NCBI GenBank assembly: GCA_963082975.1
Contig: OY720346.1
Span: forward strand, 25,042,720-25,106,719
Reading direction: 5' to 3'
DNA from: Labia minor
Taxonomy: Eukaryota > Arthropoda > Insecta > Dermaptera > Spongiphoridae
DNA: 64,000 bases
The translations under genes were made by a program, and so were the position numbers. The notes under the pieces are model-generated. The model ran no database searches and was not told the DNA's origin. It was given only the letters and a program-made list of their open reading frames with translations. How positions within the stretch are numbered: the first letter of the stretch is position 1; every line of letters begins with the position of its first letter. This document shows, piece by piece, positions 1-12,010 of this stretch.

Positions 1-1793
1 TTTAAAAAATACACTTTACTTAAAATTGCACTAAAAAATAAAAAATAAAATCACTTTAAAGTGTGTGCGCTCAAATTATAATAACACCGTAAAACATTTG
101 CTTCCATTTAAATTTATTTTATACTTTTTAGTCGTATTAAGCGCTTCTAGAACTGCTATCGCCATCTATGATTGAAATAGTGAACTATTCCATATTCCGC
201 ACATGAAAGTTTAATTAATTAATTACCACTAATAGATAAATAATTCAGTGGATTTTTCAATTGATTCGTATATTATTAGCAGGAGCAAGCGCGTATGCAA
301 AATTTCAAGTTGATTGAATGACGGGAAGTTGTTGAAATATCGATTATAAAATGCCGCGGACAAACATCCGGACAGAGTGAGTTAAGTAAAAGTGTATAAT
401 TAATTATTTATTATCTACAAGTAAATATTATTCTTTATTTGCAATGAGATACGATTGTTTATATATTAATTTATAAGGGATATTAATTTTATAACTTTGC
501 TTCATGTCTAATTACTAATTATAAAATATCTATCTATTATATCATTACTGAATTCAAAAGTCCTTAGCAGCAACAATCATAATCCTTCCTTCAAACATTT
601 CTTTTGCTAGCCAATCCTAATTCTTAGACGAATTTTATGACTTTCTACGTCTATCCATTTGGTTTTTCTGTATATAAACTTACCTTTAACCAATTTTTCT
701 TCTCCCATTCAAGACCAGAGTTACTCTTTCATCATAAACTCATAAAAATAAATAATAATATTTAATATAAACGACATAATTGTAAAATTAATGTAAATTA
801 ATTAATTCAACAAATTCATCTTTTTTTTACAATCAATCTACCAATAAATTATATCCAACTCATTATTCTTTTATATTTCTTTTATAAGTCAATCTAATAA
901 ATTAACAGAATCTATAAAACGATCGTAAAAAAAATAAAAGGGTTCCACTTTCTTCTATGATTTGTTATTGAAATTCAGTTCCAATTTCGTAAAACTATTT
1001 TTTTTTGTTGTTATGGTTTTTGTGTTGTCTCAGAATGGAAGGAACACGTGTGCTCTTTATTTCCCAGTGGGCCTAATAAAACTCCGGCAACGAAAATTCT
1101 ACCAGCACGATAACAAAATAAGCATCAACGAGCAACTAACTTCTTATCTATCCAAGGCCAGTGAAAAGAAAATAAAAATCATAAGATCCATTTCATAACT
1201 GCATTCTTTCGAATCTTTTAAATGATTCTCGGTTCCCAATCCACAAGTTGACATTACATTGCATTCTATTCAACCTTGGAAAGAGGAGAGTTGAGTTTAA
1301 ATGTAAAAGGGCGGACGAAAACGAATCGGTTTTTCTTTTTTTTTTCCTGTCTCCGTTGCCAATTATGCATGTTTCTTTGTGGCTCATGTAGCGTCAGACT
1401 TGCATGCCTTGGGGTTAAGCACACATTCTGAAACGCTAAGCAAATAGATAAGGGACACTGAGCTTGTTTAACATCGCCACTCAGCAACACAGGAAAACTT
1501 TCTTTTACCAATCTCATAAAATATCAATAGGTTTTTATGAATATTGATAAAGTAACTTTTTCTGATATTGTAAGAAACATTCTATTTATTTTTAATTATG
1601 AAAATATCTTTTGAAGTTGCAATCACTAACTGGTTAGTTTTTAGAACTTCCACAAACAATTAGTTTAATATTAAATGATGGAATCTGCTGTTACTTGAAC
1701 TGGAGCAAAATTCTCAAATAATTTATATCTAATCTAAAAATTTGTAATATTATTCTAGTTTTATCATTATTTTTTTTTTATTTCTGATGATAA
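1..1793. other. AT-rich noncoding stretch
   Basis: No exon, transposon end or RNA gene is recognisable. Base composition is very AT-rich except for a somewhat more mixed patch at about 1020-1510. That patch carries overlapping short open frames on both strands (962-1198 plus, 1266-1517 minus). They have no recognisable domain and low-complexity composition, so I do not call them genes. The patch could hold regulatory sequence; this is inference only. Confidence 0.5.
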
Positions 1794-1794
1794 A

Positions 1795-2398
1795 GTAGAT
1801 ATTATGATTTTGGAGGATAAAAGTAGATTTAGAGTATTTCAAAATAAAGTTCTTCGTAGAATATATGAACCGAAGAAGGATGCCGTCACCGCGGAGACTA
1901 TATAACGAGAAATTGCATGAACAGTATGTATTTCCAAAACCACGAACGCGGTGGCAGTCAATGTACGTAAGGAGGCATGTGAGGAGAGAATGGGAATTGA
2001 ATAGAGACGTTTTTTTACCGGAACGCGATCCGGACTCCGGCTCACGGTTCGGAAAAACAAGCCGGTTCGTTCCGGTTTTTGTTCCGGTTCGGGTTCGGTT
2101 CAAACCCTTGTTTATAATAATACATATAAAAATTCGTCAAAAATTAGAAAAAAAAATCAGCAATTCTTTTTAAGTTTTTTTTTTTCAATATGTCAGCCAA
2201 TTCTTGTTATCAGAAATCATCTTTAGTTCCGGAACGCGTTCCTGTCCAAAAAGGAAGTACCGGAACGACATTCTGGAACTTTCCGGCTCGACAACACCAC
2301 TGGAGACGTTTGGAGTCTAGTTGCTGCAGTCAAGAAATTTCGAGGTCCGTAGAGCCACATAGACACAAACAAAATAGATGAATGATCCTTTTTAACTC
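1795..2398 (+). pseudogene. LINE reverse-transcriptase tail, broken
   Basis: An ATG-containing frame at 1804-1905 reads MILEDKSRFRVFQNKVLRRI followed by YEPKKD and then a stop. This is the thumb or linker segment found after the RT domain in CETW-type non-LTR elements (VFENKILR-IYGP pattern). The end of the same protein resumes at about 2303-2350 as DVWSLVAAVKKFRGP, matching the WRNVVEAAKNFRVP ending seen in the copies at 47.7 kb, 62 kb and 21 kb. The two pieces are separated by a GC-richer insert (2012-2302). Stops and frameshifts make it non-functional. The assignment rests on the shared motif order in four copies in this window. The exact LINE clade is not determined. Confidence 0.7.
2012..2302. 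mobile_element. hAT-like non-autonomous insert in LINE tail
   Basis: The segment interrupts the LINE tail and is flanked by an 8-bp direct repeat GAGACGTT (2004-2011 and 2303-2310). Its right end read on the minus strand begins CAGTGGTGTTGTCGAGCCGG. The left end shares only the inner ACCGGAACGCG part, so the outer left terminus seems lost or mutated. GC content is far above the surroundings, with repeated GGTTCGG/TTCCGG motifs. An 8-bp duplication and a CA...TG terminus fit hAT elements; no transposase is present. The poor left terminus is the weak point. Confidence 0.5.
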
Positions 2399-4849
2399 TA
2401 GTTTTAGTACGTTTAATACTTACATCCTTTTAATCAGTATTCAAAAGTTGTAGAAGACTCCATGAATAACTTCCATAAGTATTATTATTTATTGTTATAT
2501 CACATATATATTGAAAAAGTCTAAATATTTTTTAAGAAAAATCTATTTAAATTCTCAACTTGAAATAATCTAATATATTTTTCATTATTAGGTGAGAAAA
2601 AATATCAATGATGAATAAGAAAGTTGATATAGTATACCTATGTATATGAAAATAAAATTACGCTACCAAAGTGTATTGTATTCCTATCTTGAAAATTAAT
2701 TTAAATTAAGTAAAATAAGTACTCAATAGAGAAAGTACTGCATGTGAATTAGATTATAAGTTTTCGGAACTTAGTTTTCAACATCTGCGAGATTCTGCAT
2801 ATAATATTTATTAGGGATATTTTATTATCAAAGAAAGACTAGTAAGACGCAAAGTCTCTTAACAAGCTTTCAAAAATATTACTATTCATGATTAAGAAAA
2901 TCAAATTAAGAATGGAGTGGTTTGTTACTGAGGAGACAATAATAATAAATAAATAAATAAATTCAAAACAGAAAACGATAATGCATACATATAAATAAAA
3001 CCGTTTTAATGTAATATTTAATAAATTAGTGGTCATTAGCTATTAATTACTTATATCTTCCAAAAGCTCTTCTTGAAACTTTAAACTATTAAAATTATAT
3101 TAAGCCCCTAAATTACGAACGTTAATCCTTCACACTTGTGAACAATAAATAATAATTATTCAAGCGCATGTATCTCTCTCTCTTCGAATCCCTCATTTGT
3201 CTCCCTTGATCTGATTAGAGAAATTGAAATTTTGAAATGTCTAAGCTCTCTTCTCATCGTTGCCAAGTTTCACTATTCAGTCGTGGAACATGATGACCAT
3301 TTCTATGGAAACGGGGCTAACATTTCGAGATGTCTATTTGCATTAATTTAAAATGAATAGGAAGTGAAGATGAGAATAAAGGAGGGCTTAAATGGTGTTC
3401 TCAATTAATATAAAATTCACGTTTTGAAATTAAACAGACAAGAAATAGAGGAAGCGTCGTTTAATTCGTTGGCTTGATTTCGAATTAAAAATTTATGAAC
3501 TTCATATAACGTTTTTGTTTTTTGGTTAAATATAAACGATAATAATAATAATTAAGAAAACAATGATTCTACCCTATTCCTATTAATATTACTATTTAGT
3601 ATATATTTCATTTTATTTTTATAATATATTTTTTTTTTAAATTGTAAACTATTTTTCCAAATATAATTTAAATGTCGAAAATCTTATTTTATTTTTAATT
3701 GACTGGCTCAAGGTTAATGATATACACAATATTTTGTTCAGTTTAATTTTAGCTTCTCAATCAAGATGATTGGTATTTAATTATTATTATTTTTTTTTTT
3801 TTTTGATCGTTGTTGTTTAGACATCCAATGCCATTATAAATCTTAAGAGACGTCAAACTGAAATTATTTTATCAGGATTAATTCCATTTTTGCACATTCA
3901 GATGGCCTTGATCTCAGAAAATATGAAAAAATTACTGATTTAACCATATTTTTCCTGTATCAAAAATGCGGATAGAAAGGAATATAATAGAATGTTTTTA
4001 TTTTCCTTATTAGAAAGAATAGAGAGAAAATATTTGTCTAAGTACACACTACTCTCTTTTATTTATCAAAAGTGCTGAATATTATTATAATTATAATAGA
4101 TTATTTAAACATGAATTATGCGAGGATTAGCAAACTATGACTTAAGCCTTAAATTAGATTTTGATTATTAATGAAATACATAAATTTTCGATATTTTGTT
4201 TTTTATAATTTATCTAAAAATTAAATTTTTTTATAATATCTAAACCTTCAGTAGTTTAGTGCATATTTTCAAAAACAAAAAAAGAGATAAAATAATTTTG
4301 ATAAGCTTTTTATTATTTTGACATTTCTGTCTGTCTGTTATGTTAATTATTTGTAATTGGATTTTAATTCACTTCTAGTTGAGCGATTTCGGATTTTTAA
4401 AATTTGTGAATTAATGATGGATGTTAATATAATATTATATTTATATTTATATTTTCAATTTTGTTATATTTTATATACATTTTCTATACAATATGCTTGT
4501 GAAGTTCTGTGATTTCGAAAAGAACTCAGTGCCGCTTAGTACACGGCAGTGTGCCGATGGCTTAATAAGCCAGTTGCGTAATCAATGTCATCTAGAAAAG
4601 GCCTAGAAACTTCGCGAAGAATCTAATATATGTTCGAGAATAACAGATTTAAATAGTACTCAATAGTGCAATGTTTTACATCTGACAAGAAACAATAAAT
4701 AGTAAAAATAAACTAAAAACTTGAAAATAAATTAATAAAAAAAACTTTTGAATATAACCGCTTTTTAATAAAAAAAATGGACTAAAAAATAGAAAATAAA
4801 ATATTAATTAAACCTTGAATATTATCCTTTACATATGCCCAACAAAAAA
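2399..4849. other. AT-rich noncoding stretch
   Basis: Nothing codes here. The stretch is A/T-dominated with homopolymer runs (for example poly-T near 3790-3803) and a short CT-rich patch near 3170-3260. The more mixed patch at 4505-4620 has no recognised motif. Confidence 0.5.
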
Positions 4850-4907
4850 AAGCGTGGGGCGCTTATAATAATATTAAATTCTTTATGTTCATAAGCGCCC
4901 ATGCTTG
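4850..4907. repeat. Inverted repeat (hairpin)
   Basis: AAGCGTGGGGCGCTTATA at 4850-4867 is matched in reverse by CATAAGCGCCCATGCTT at 4891-4907, with two small differences and a loop of about 23 bases. It lies just upstream of the inverted-repeat pair at 4938-5130 and could be part of the same composite element. Confidence 0.5.
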
Positions 4908-4937
4908 ATTTGATTAAAGGGTGTATAACAACAGTAT

Positions 4938-5130
4938 GTTGTACCCGAGGACATAAAACATACAACAGTATTATACCAGATAAGTCAACAATAAGTGAAT
5001 GATAACTTATGGAAAAATTACCTGTTGTTTTGCAAAGATATGGAGCTTAGATTAGAGCTATTGGCAGCAGTTTATTTATTCAAACAAAGTAAAAAATAAA
5101 TAAAGTATAAAAAGCGTCCTCAGGTACAAC
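4938..5130. mobile_element. Possible MITE with 15-bp inverted repeats
   Basis: GTTGTACCCGAGGAC at 4938-4952 and GTCCTCAGGTACAAC at 5116-5130 are inverted copies with 14 of 15 matches, enclosing about 160 bp of AT-rich sequence without coding potential. A clear target-site duplication was not found, so the superfamily is open. Confidence 0.45.
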
Positions 5131-7528
5131 ACTTTCCCCTACTATTGAAAAATAAATATTTTTTTAAGTTCAGATTAACCTATCATAAATATTTACTATA
5201 ATTCTTGTTAAAGACTCGAATAATCCAGATTAAAGTCGAAAGAAATAGGTTTACAATTTTGTATACTTATATTTTATTTTAGTTATAAATTTGACTGGAT
5301 AACTTAATTATATCTTAAAGTATCAGGCAATTAAATGACTGTCCTTTAAATCTCTTATCCAAGGTCTCTTAAGTCAGTTATAATTAAGTAATCGGCGAGG
5401 TGGCTGACTACTCGTGGGTGGTGAGTATCGTACCTATAAAAACCTAATTCTATTAGTATCGAGAAAAGATTTACGTTTGCCAATCGGATGTGGGGGCTGG
5501 GCGGTGCGAGATGATGCGTGGGCTCACCAAAACATCCCTCCGGCGATCATGAGGAATGCTTTTCGAGGACCACTCGTTTTTCATTCTCTCACAATTCAAG
5601 AAGTTCAAATGGAGGGCTTCCCTTTTTAGTCACTTCCTCTGCATATAAATGAGATCTGACCCATCATCATCATCATCATCAATTTCATTTTAGAATGATC
5701 TAAATGCATTTTTAATACTTTTGAATTGACATTATGTATTTATAAATATGAAAAAAGAAAAACTTTACATTTTATCTATTAGATCCTTGCAACTTTTATT
5801 TATTAACTAATTGACCTGATCAACCCAAATGATTTCACACATAATGATACTTTTTTATGACTATTATTTACTTCAAAATATTTAATAAATATATTTTATA
5901 TATATAAAAGTAGCTCGGTGATGTAATGCTGATTTATCATATATCTCAAATTTAAAAATTTTAATCTGTATAAGATACAACCGAGGAAAGTGATCCTCTT
6001 AGGGAAATGGCACGTTTTCTATATCCTTAAAACTAACCCTTTCGGTATAGGAAAGGAATTGGATAACAATAGTAGCCACAAACGCAACCAGATGAAGCAT
6101 GTTTGCCTTAGCTATAAGCGAAACGTCGTGTAAGGACGATTTGTTTTTTTCTCTATCTTGAAGTTCAACATATTAAGTCTTATTTATTCACATATTCCTC
6201 ATTATTTACATTTTGCAAATCTTTATCTAAAAGTGTGTCAAAGGATATGAAGCATTCATTGTATATACGTTTTACATATTACCTGTTAGGGATATTGCCG
6301 GTTTTACTCTATATAATTAAAAAACAATAAAATTTATTTAACTAAAATGGCTAGAAATCATCTTAAAACATTATTTTTAAATATAGTATATAATATGTTA
6401 ACTTATTGAATATTTATTATATTTAATTATTAATTAATTTATTTTATTTATATTTAATTATTTAATTGTGATTTTATTAATCACTTTTAAAATTATAATA
6501 TATATATATATATATATATTGACTCCAAAATACAAAATTTCAATTTTAAAACGAACATTTGTATATTAATTAGTCATCTGAGCAAAGGATAAAAAAAATT
6601 TCTACAATTTATTTGCAACATGGAAAATGATCAATTCGCAAAATAAATATATGCTTTGAATTCGAAAAAAACATGTTTAATGCGGACGTTTAATTTAGAT
6701 TTAGAAATATTTTTTTATTTATTCTACACTCTCATTTAATCAACTTTAACTCCCATTCAGATAATAATATTACAAAACAATTTACTTTAATATGCTTGTT
6801 ATTATTATAGATAAATATCTTTTTTGTGTTATTAAAAATATTTTGTACCTATACAGAATTTCTTTTATAATTTATTTGAACTCAGCCATAACATTTTTTA
6901 ATCTAATTAGTTTTATCTATTTCAAAATCACAAAAATTATCTAGGGTATATGATATGATTTATTATTAATGTTAATAATAATAATAATAATAATGATTTA
7001 TAGAGTAGGACAAGAAGTTTTGCGTAGAATTCTTTTTATTTGTGGCAGCAGCAATTTTCAACACTTGATCATCCTACTCAGAAATACCTAACACGTCAAA
7101 CCACTTCACCTCAATTGAGATTAATCATAAATTGAATTCCCTATACTGAACAAGATTTAGCAACCTTAAAATCAAGTAAAGACAAAAAAAAAATTTGATT
7201 TATTTATCAACAATAAATTAGCGAATTATTTTGTAAGTACTACTTTAGTTAAAATATCTAGAATTTTAATTTATTACTTTATTCATATAGTATTAATCAT
7301 ATTATTAAAAAATCAATCATCCTTCATTTAAGTAACATAGGTAGAGAAATTTATAAAATATAACAATAATAAAAAGGATATTAATAATGGCAAAAAAAGG
7401 AAAATTGTATTTTAATGTTCTTAAAAATAAAATATTTATTATCTTATTATAGAAATCTTTAATACTTAACATTAACTTTCTATTTTGTACTTGTATGTTA
7501 TATTTCATAAAAAAACAAATAATAATAT
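5131..7528. other. Noncoding stretch with GC-richer island and microsatellites
   Basis: A distinctly GC-richer island at about 5390-5640 stands out from the AT-rich background. It contains a 71-codon open frame (5414-5629, plus) with no recognisable domain or splice context. Microsatellites: (CAT)n at about 5660-5680, (TA)n at about 6497-6519, and (AAT)n at about 6966-6992. No transposon termini were recognised. Confidence 0.5.
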
Positions 7529-7542
7529 AAGTAAAGAATAAT

Positions 7543-8683
7543 TTTTTTTTTTTATTTTCCAATTAAGATCTTCATCTGTCCATTCTTTGGGCAACAATAA
7601 ATTGTTTACAATATATTTACAATAATATCTATAATATAACGGAAAGGAGAAATAGGGAGTATTAGGAAGTACTCGGCTCGGCTATTTGCCCGATAGAGTA
7701 GGACGGGAGGACATCTCTCAATTTAGGGTTGAGTGAAAGAAAGAGAAGTGAATAGAATAGGAAAGAAGGAAAGGGTAAAAGAAAACCTGCTGAATATACA
7801 GATTACAAAGGGAACTATAGCTGAGATCAGAGTAGGAATTATAAGAGGTCTATTGTTTTAAGTCGTTTAAGTCTTCGTCCGTTAGTCTCGTTGATGAGTA
7901 GTTGTCTGGCTTTGTCGTTTTGGTGGTATGTCAATTTCTGTCGATACTTTGTACAGGTGTTTTTAATTACTTCGTCTATTGTAGGAACTTTAAGGTCTCT
8001 ATGTAGAATTCTAAGAGGCAGGTACCGAGGCGCATTGGTCATTATGCGTAGAATGTTGTTTTGGGTCCGTTGTATTTTGTTTAAATTAGAAACACACTAG
8101 CGGAGCCCCATAACTGAACACCGTATGTCCAAATTGGTTTGAGGATTGTATTGTATATAAGGACTTTGTTTGATAGGGCCATTTAGGAGTTTCGTCCTAA
8201 GGTCCAGTAGAGTTGTCTAAATTTGGAGTCAATTTGTTTTTTGATCTAATGTGGGTCTCGCAGGTTAAACGTCTGTCTAAGTGTAGTCCAAGGTATTTAA
8301 CTGAGTCACGTTGGAGGATGGGTTTATATAGAATAACGGGTGGACAAGTCTTTTTATTTAAGGTGAAAGTCACATGTGTCGATTTTTCCTCGTTGACAAC
8401 TATCCTCCATTTGTCAAGCCAAGGCTTAAGGAGATCGAGGTTTTGCTGGATAATTGCAGAAGCAATGTCAGGGTTGGAATGGGTGTCTAGAATGGCGGTG
8501 TCGTCAGCAAAGGTGACTATAGTAACGTTCTTAGTCGAAGGTAGGTCACTTGTATATATATCAGGTACAGCAGGGGTCCCAGCACACTTCCCTGTGGTAC
8601 GCCCGAGCGGGCCTCAATCTCCCGCAGGCACCCCCCAAGGACACTCTGAATGATCTCCCCCGTAGGAGAGGCAAGGACTCTTG
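7543..8683 (-). mobile_element. 5'-truncated Jockey-like LINE, 14-bp TSD
   Basis: On the minus strand the element runs from 8683 to 7543. It holds the distal part of an RT reading frame, a 3' UTR of about 290 bp and a terminal run of about 12 A (T run at 7542-7553 on the plus strand). It is bounded by a perfect 14-bp direct duplication AAGTAAAGAATAAT at 7529-7542 and 8684-8697, the signature of target-primed reverse transcription. The 5' end is truncated inside the RT domain, as is usual for LINE insertions. The intact TSD suggests a younger insertion than most elements here, although the reading frame already carries several frameshifts. Confidence 0.93.
7839..8640 (-). pseudogene. Jockey-clade reverse transcriptase fragment
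   Basis: Frames on the minus strand give, in order: GVPQGSVLGPLLYL (about 8600-8560), the catalytic FADDTAIL motif (DD codons within 8497-8511), WLDKWRIVVNEEKS, VKYLGLHLDRRLTC, and the C-terminal segment RIMTNAPRYLPLRILHRDLK followed by VPTIDEVI. It ends at a stop at 7839-7841. These are the palm and thumb motifs and C-terminal tail of Jockey-type non-LTR RTs. At least three frameshifts (near 8625, 8565 and in the 8090-8250 region) break the frame, and the endonuclease and N-terminal RT parts are missing. It is therefore a dead fragment of a polymerase that would copy LINE RNA at a nicked target. The plus-strand open frames over it (7891-8100, 8213-8653) are antisense shadows. Confidence 0.92.
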
Positions 8684-8697
8684 AAGTAAAGAATAAT

Positions 8698-10631
8698 GAT
8701 TAAAAATATAATAATTATTTAATATCTCTGGCTTACAAGAATATTTTTTCCATTTTTTAAAGTTGTTATATTAGTTCAAATCTTAAATCATTTATATAAA
8801 TAAAATACCATTTATTTGTTTGTCTCTAAAACGTTTTGAAACCAAACAACCTTTCTAATTCACAAAGAAAAAATATTTTTTTTTAATCAACATATAAATA
8901 TAAAGTCATGATTTGAAATTTTAAAACTTAATAATATTATATTTGAGTATGCCAGAACATCCTCTCAAATTAATGAGAACAAAAAATCTTTAAATAATGG
9001 GAAAAAAAGAAAAAGCGGTTTGTGTTATTGTGCAATTATTTAACGCTTTAGTGAATGATGTTTCGGTTTTGTTTAAGATCATCTTCAGAGCTTGTAAGAT
9101 GTCCTAACCAAAGTCAAAAAGTAATCCTTTAGACATTTTTAAATCTAAATTATATAAGAAAATTATCGAATTAAAATGTTAAAAATACAAATTAATTAAT
9201 TTTGTTAAGATTTCAATTAAAAGTTTTTTATGTAATTTTAATTTTTCTAAATATAATATACATATAATAAAATTTCACAGGAATACATTTAATCCGCCCT
9301 AAAAATTCTTAGTCTTACTCGTTATTCATAATTTGTATTTTTATAAATGACATTCAGGAGAAAAAAAACTCTGCCTTGCTTGTTCTTTTGATATGCAAAT
9401 GTGCCTTAATGAAAATAAAATGCTTGTCAAAATTTATTTTATGAACGAATTCCATTTTTTTATAGCGACATTGTTTAATGAACAAATTGCTGGTGAATTT
9501 TCATTTTATCCAGAACAATTGATTAATTAATTGGTGGTCATGCAGATTAGTCAACTCCAAATCCGTCCATTCGAGGTCTCTTAATTGTTTAAACTCGAGA
9601 AATCATAAAAAGTATTTTAACATCAGATTGTATTTGTTCTTTAATTTAATCAACAAAGAAGGACGGATGAATAACATTATACATATATTAATCTGAAAAT
9701 CTCTTTGTGAAGCCAAAGCAAATGTACCACAAATATAAACTGTTGAGTTCAGCAATTTAATTTATGTTTATGCTTGAGGCATAAAAGAGCCAGTTTTTTT
9801 TTATATTTCATTCATTTTTATTAAGTCTTTTATATTGTTATTTTTTTAAAGGCATATGTATAACCAAACTTTGGTTGGTCTCAAAAATATTTCGTCCATT
9901 ATTACATCAAATAATTACAAAATACCACTTAAATGCTTTAATAAATACAAAAAAATAATAAGTGCACTTAGTTCTACACTAACTATCTCTTCCCATCTTT
10001 CCTACAATTGATATTGGAATGATTTTTTAAAAAACATTTTATATATTTATTTATTTATGAAATAGTATTTATATACATTTTTAATAATTATATTCATATA
10101 AATTATTTAATTTTATTTTATTATTATATTCCATTTTTTTTTTATTTTTAAAAATATTTTTTGAATTATACAATTTCACTTTTGTATTTCTTAATGCATT
10201 CTGGAATGCAACAATTTGAAAAAAATTGTCCAGAAAATTGACAAAACATGAAATTGAATTTACTGTTCTTCTTACTATACTTTGACAATAGACATAGGCA
10301 GAAAATTTGTATAGGTTTGACCGGGTTAAGTAAACTAACGTCTTGATTCAAATATAATAAAAAATTTTCAATAGTATCAAAAAATAATACTTTTTTTTTT
10401 TTAAGGAATCTTTTATTTAATTAAATAATAATAGATATACAGATATTATTATATTTTCTATTTCTTATTATGATAAATGAATAAAAATATTATTTACATC
10501 AATCACTTTCCAAAAGGGTTCGAAAAAACGACACAAATTGAAACGACGCAAAGTGAATTAAGATTTTCTATAGCAAACCATATAAAGATCGAAGATAGGT
10601 TCCATGGTTTTTCGAAAAGATTACTTTTTAA
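8698..10631. other. AT-rich noncoding stretch
   Basis: No coding exon or element boundary was recognised. A slightly less AT-rich patch at 9040-9110 contains, on the minus strand, a CTGAAGA...GAAAC arrangement discussed and rejected as a ribozyme. Remaining sequence is low complexity. Confidence 0.5.
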
Positions 10632-10714
10632 TACGTTCCCGCCGGCTCCATAATTTGTCTATTTATTTTATGTGGCGGCATGAGCCACCGGTGGTACATG
10701 CCGGTGGGAACATG
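10632..10714. mobile_element. 83-bp TTAA-flanked MITE
   Basis: Inverted termini TACGTTCCCGCCGGC (10632-10646) and GCCGGTGGGAACATG (10700-10714) match at 13 of 15 positions, and the inverted match continues outward through the flanking TTAA. The element is bounded on both sides by TTAA (10628-10631 and 10715-10718), the target duplicated by piggyBac- and Kolobok-type transposases. The interior is only about 50 bp, so it is non-autonomous and could be a remnant of a larger element. Confidence 0.6.
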
Positions 10715-10838
10715 TTAAAAAGAAAAATAAACAAAGTAAATATTTAAAAAACAAAAATAATTTAAAATTTTATAACAAACATATAAAAATAAATTAAATT
10801 AATTAAATTATAAATTAAAATTAATAAATAATATTTAT

Positions 10839-11262
10839 TGAACCAGCGCATGTTTGGCTCTTTGTTGATGACACCACCTCACGTGTTGGCGCATGAGATT
10901 TTCAGTGTTAAAAAATTAATTCTGGTACTTTCAGCGAATCAATCAAGCTGAAATTCTATATATAGCAGTTTTATACAATTATTAATCATGTGAAAAATTA
11001 TCAAATATATATCTTTATTTTTACGGTCACTTTAGAAGAAAAAATCAAAACGTTGTAGATAATGACCCTCTTCCGGTTGAGCTACATTTCTCAAAAGTTG
11101 ATAGAAAACTATGAATTTTGAATAATGCCCATGTACCAAATTTCATCATTCTAGCTCAAACTGTGAAAATAGTGAAAATGATTCAGGAACCTTCAAAACG
11201 TATAAAAACATCAAAATCTCAAAATCGAAAATTTTCGTGATCGCAATACTATCTAAAAAAAT
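10839..11262 (-). mobile_element. HINE-B copy, truncated (Helentron-like)
   Basis: The sequence from GAACCAGCGCATGTTTGGCT through to ATCGCAATACTATCT is colinear with the full copies at 15364, 36518 and 37551. The hairpin end (GGAGTGTCTCC) is absent and the palindromic end is cut after ACTATCT. The conserved core (CTTCCGGTTGAGC, AAAAGTTGATAGAAAACT, CCAAATTTCAT) is present, but the CATACACA tract is missing, so the copy also carries an internal deletion. Strand is given with the hairpin end as 3'. Confidence 0.75.
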
Positions 11263-11680
11263 GTATCCAATTAAAACAAAATAAACTATTCAATTAATTT
11301 ATGAAAAAACAATATTAAAATTATTCACTGTCTGATGAGTCTTTAGTGGCTGTTGTTGTAAGTCGGCTTTGTTTTACAAAAAATTGGTCTAATGTTTGCT
11401 GAACATATTATTATTGAATTTACACATCGAGATGAAACGCGAGCAATTCAATATATAATTAATATCTATTTAAAAATAAATTAAATTTAATAAATAATAA
11501 TAAATTAATTAATTAATTAAAGTTACAAAATTTGCGATGATCTCACTAGTAAACATAAATTTTTGAAGTGAAACTTCTTTAGCGGCGTCCTGACATTTGG
11601 TTGAGAATGGAGAGTGAATTGAAAAATTGAAATTTCGTAACGCAAGAGAGAAAAAAGATATAGATATAACGAGTGAGAAT

Positions 11681-11820
11681 GAGATAGCCTCTATCTCCGT
11701 CTCTCTTTTGTGCGGTGTTTCGTTCTTGAGAAAGAGGCTATCTGCGTCTTTCTTTTGTCCGGTCTTTCGTCTTTGAGAAAGAGGCTATCTGCGTCTTCGT
11801 TTTGTGCTGTCTTTCGTTCT
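11681..11820. repeat. 47-bp minisatellite, three units
   Basis: Three imperfect units of about 47 bp begin near 11681, 11728 and 11775. The second and third start GAGAAAGAGGCTATCTGCGT; all run through a pyrimidine-rich CTTTCTTTTGT-type half. The array lies between a GC-richer stretch (11570-11640) and a fragment related to family A (11930-12010) and may be the internal repeat of a larger element. Confidence 0.7.
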
Positions 11821-11919
11821 AATACCCTCTCGCTAGGTCCAAAGTCCACGGCGCGCATGCGCACTAGTACGTTGACGCGGAATAATATTTCTCAGCCTCT
11901 GCTGGGTCAAAGAATAAAA

Positions 11920-12010
11920 ATTAGTATGTGACCTCACAGTTACCGCCTTTTAGATATATATCTATTCTTAAAATAAAATTAAAAATATTTATATTATATT
12001 CATATATATG
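11920..12010 (+). mobile_element. Fragment related to HINE-A (A' type)
   Basis: The run from GTGACCTCACAG through CCGCCTTTTAGATATATA to TATTATATTCATATAT closely matches 61405-61485 and, more distantly, the interior of the HINE-A copies (ATGACGTCACAGCC followed by AAAATTAAAAATATTTATAT). No terminus is visible. The 11530-11920 region upstream may belong to the same element. Confidence 0.55.

Noticed and set aside
962..1198. 78-codon open frame beginning with a hydrophobic, signal-peptide-like segment.
   Set aside because: The hydrophobic stretch is encoded by a T-rich run. There is no domain and no evidence of splicing or conservation.
5414..5629. 71-codon open frame in a GC-richer island.
   Set aside because: No recognisable domain, no splice sites giving a longer product, and no repeat of the pattern elsewhere; composition alone keeps it open by chance.
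8213..8653. 146-codon plus-strand open frame, one of the longest in the window.
   Set aside because: It is antisense to the Jockey RT, whose motifs (GVPQGS, FADD, YLGL) are clear on the minus strand.
9046..9100. Minus-strand CTGAAGA...CCGAAAC arrangement resembling a hammerhead ribozyme core, as found in Penelope-like elements.
   Set aside because: The intervening bases do not form a stem II and no flanking stems I and III could be paired, so the match is probably chance or an eroded relic.
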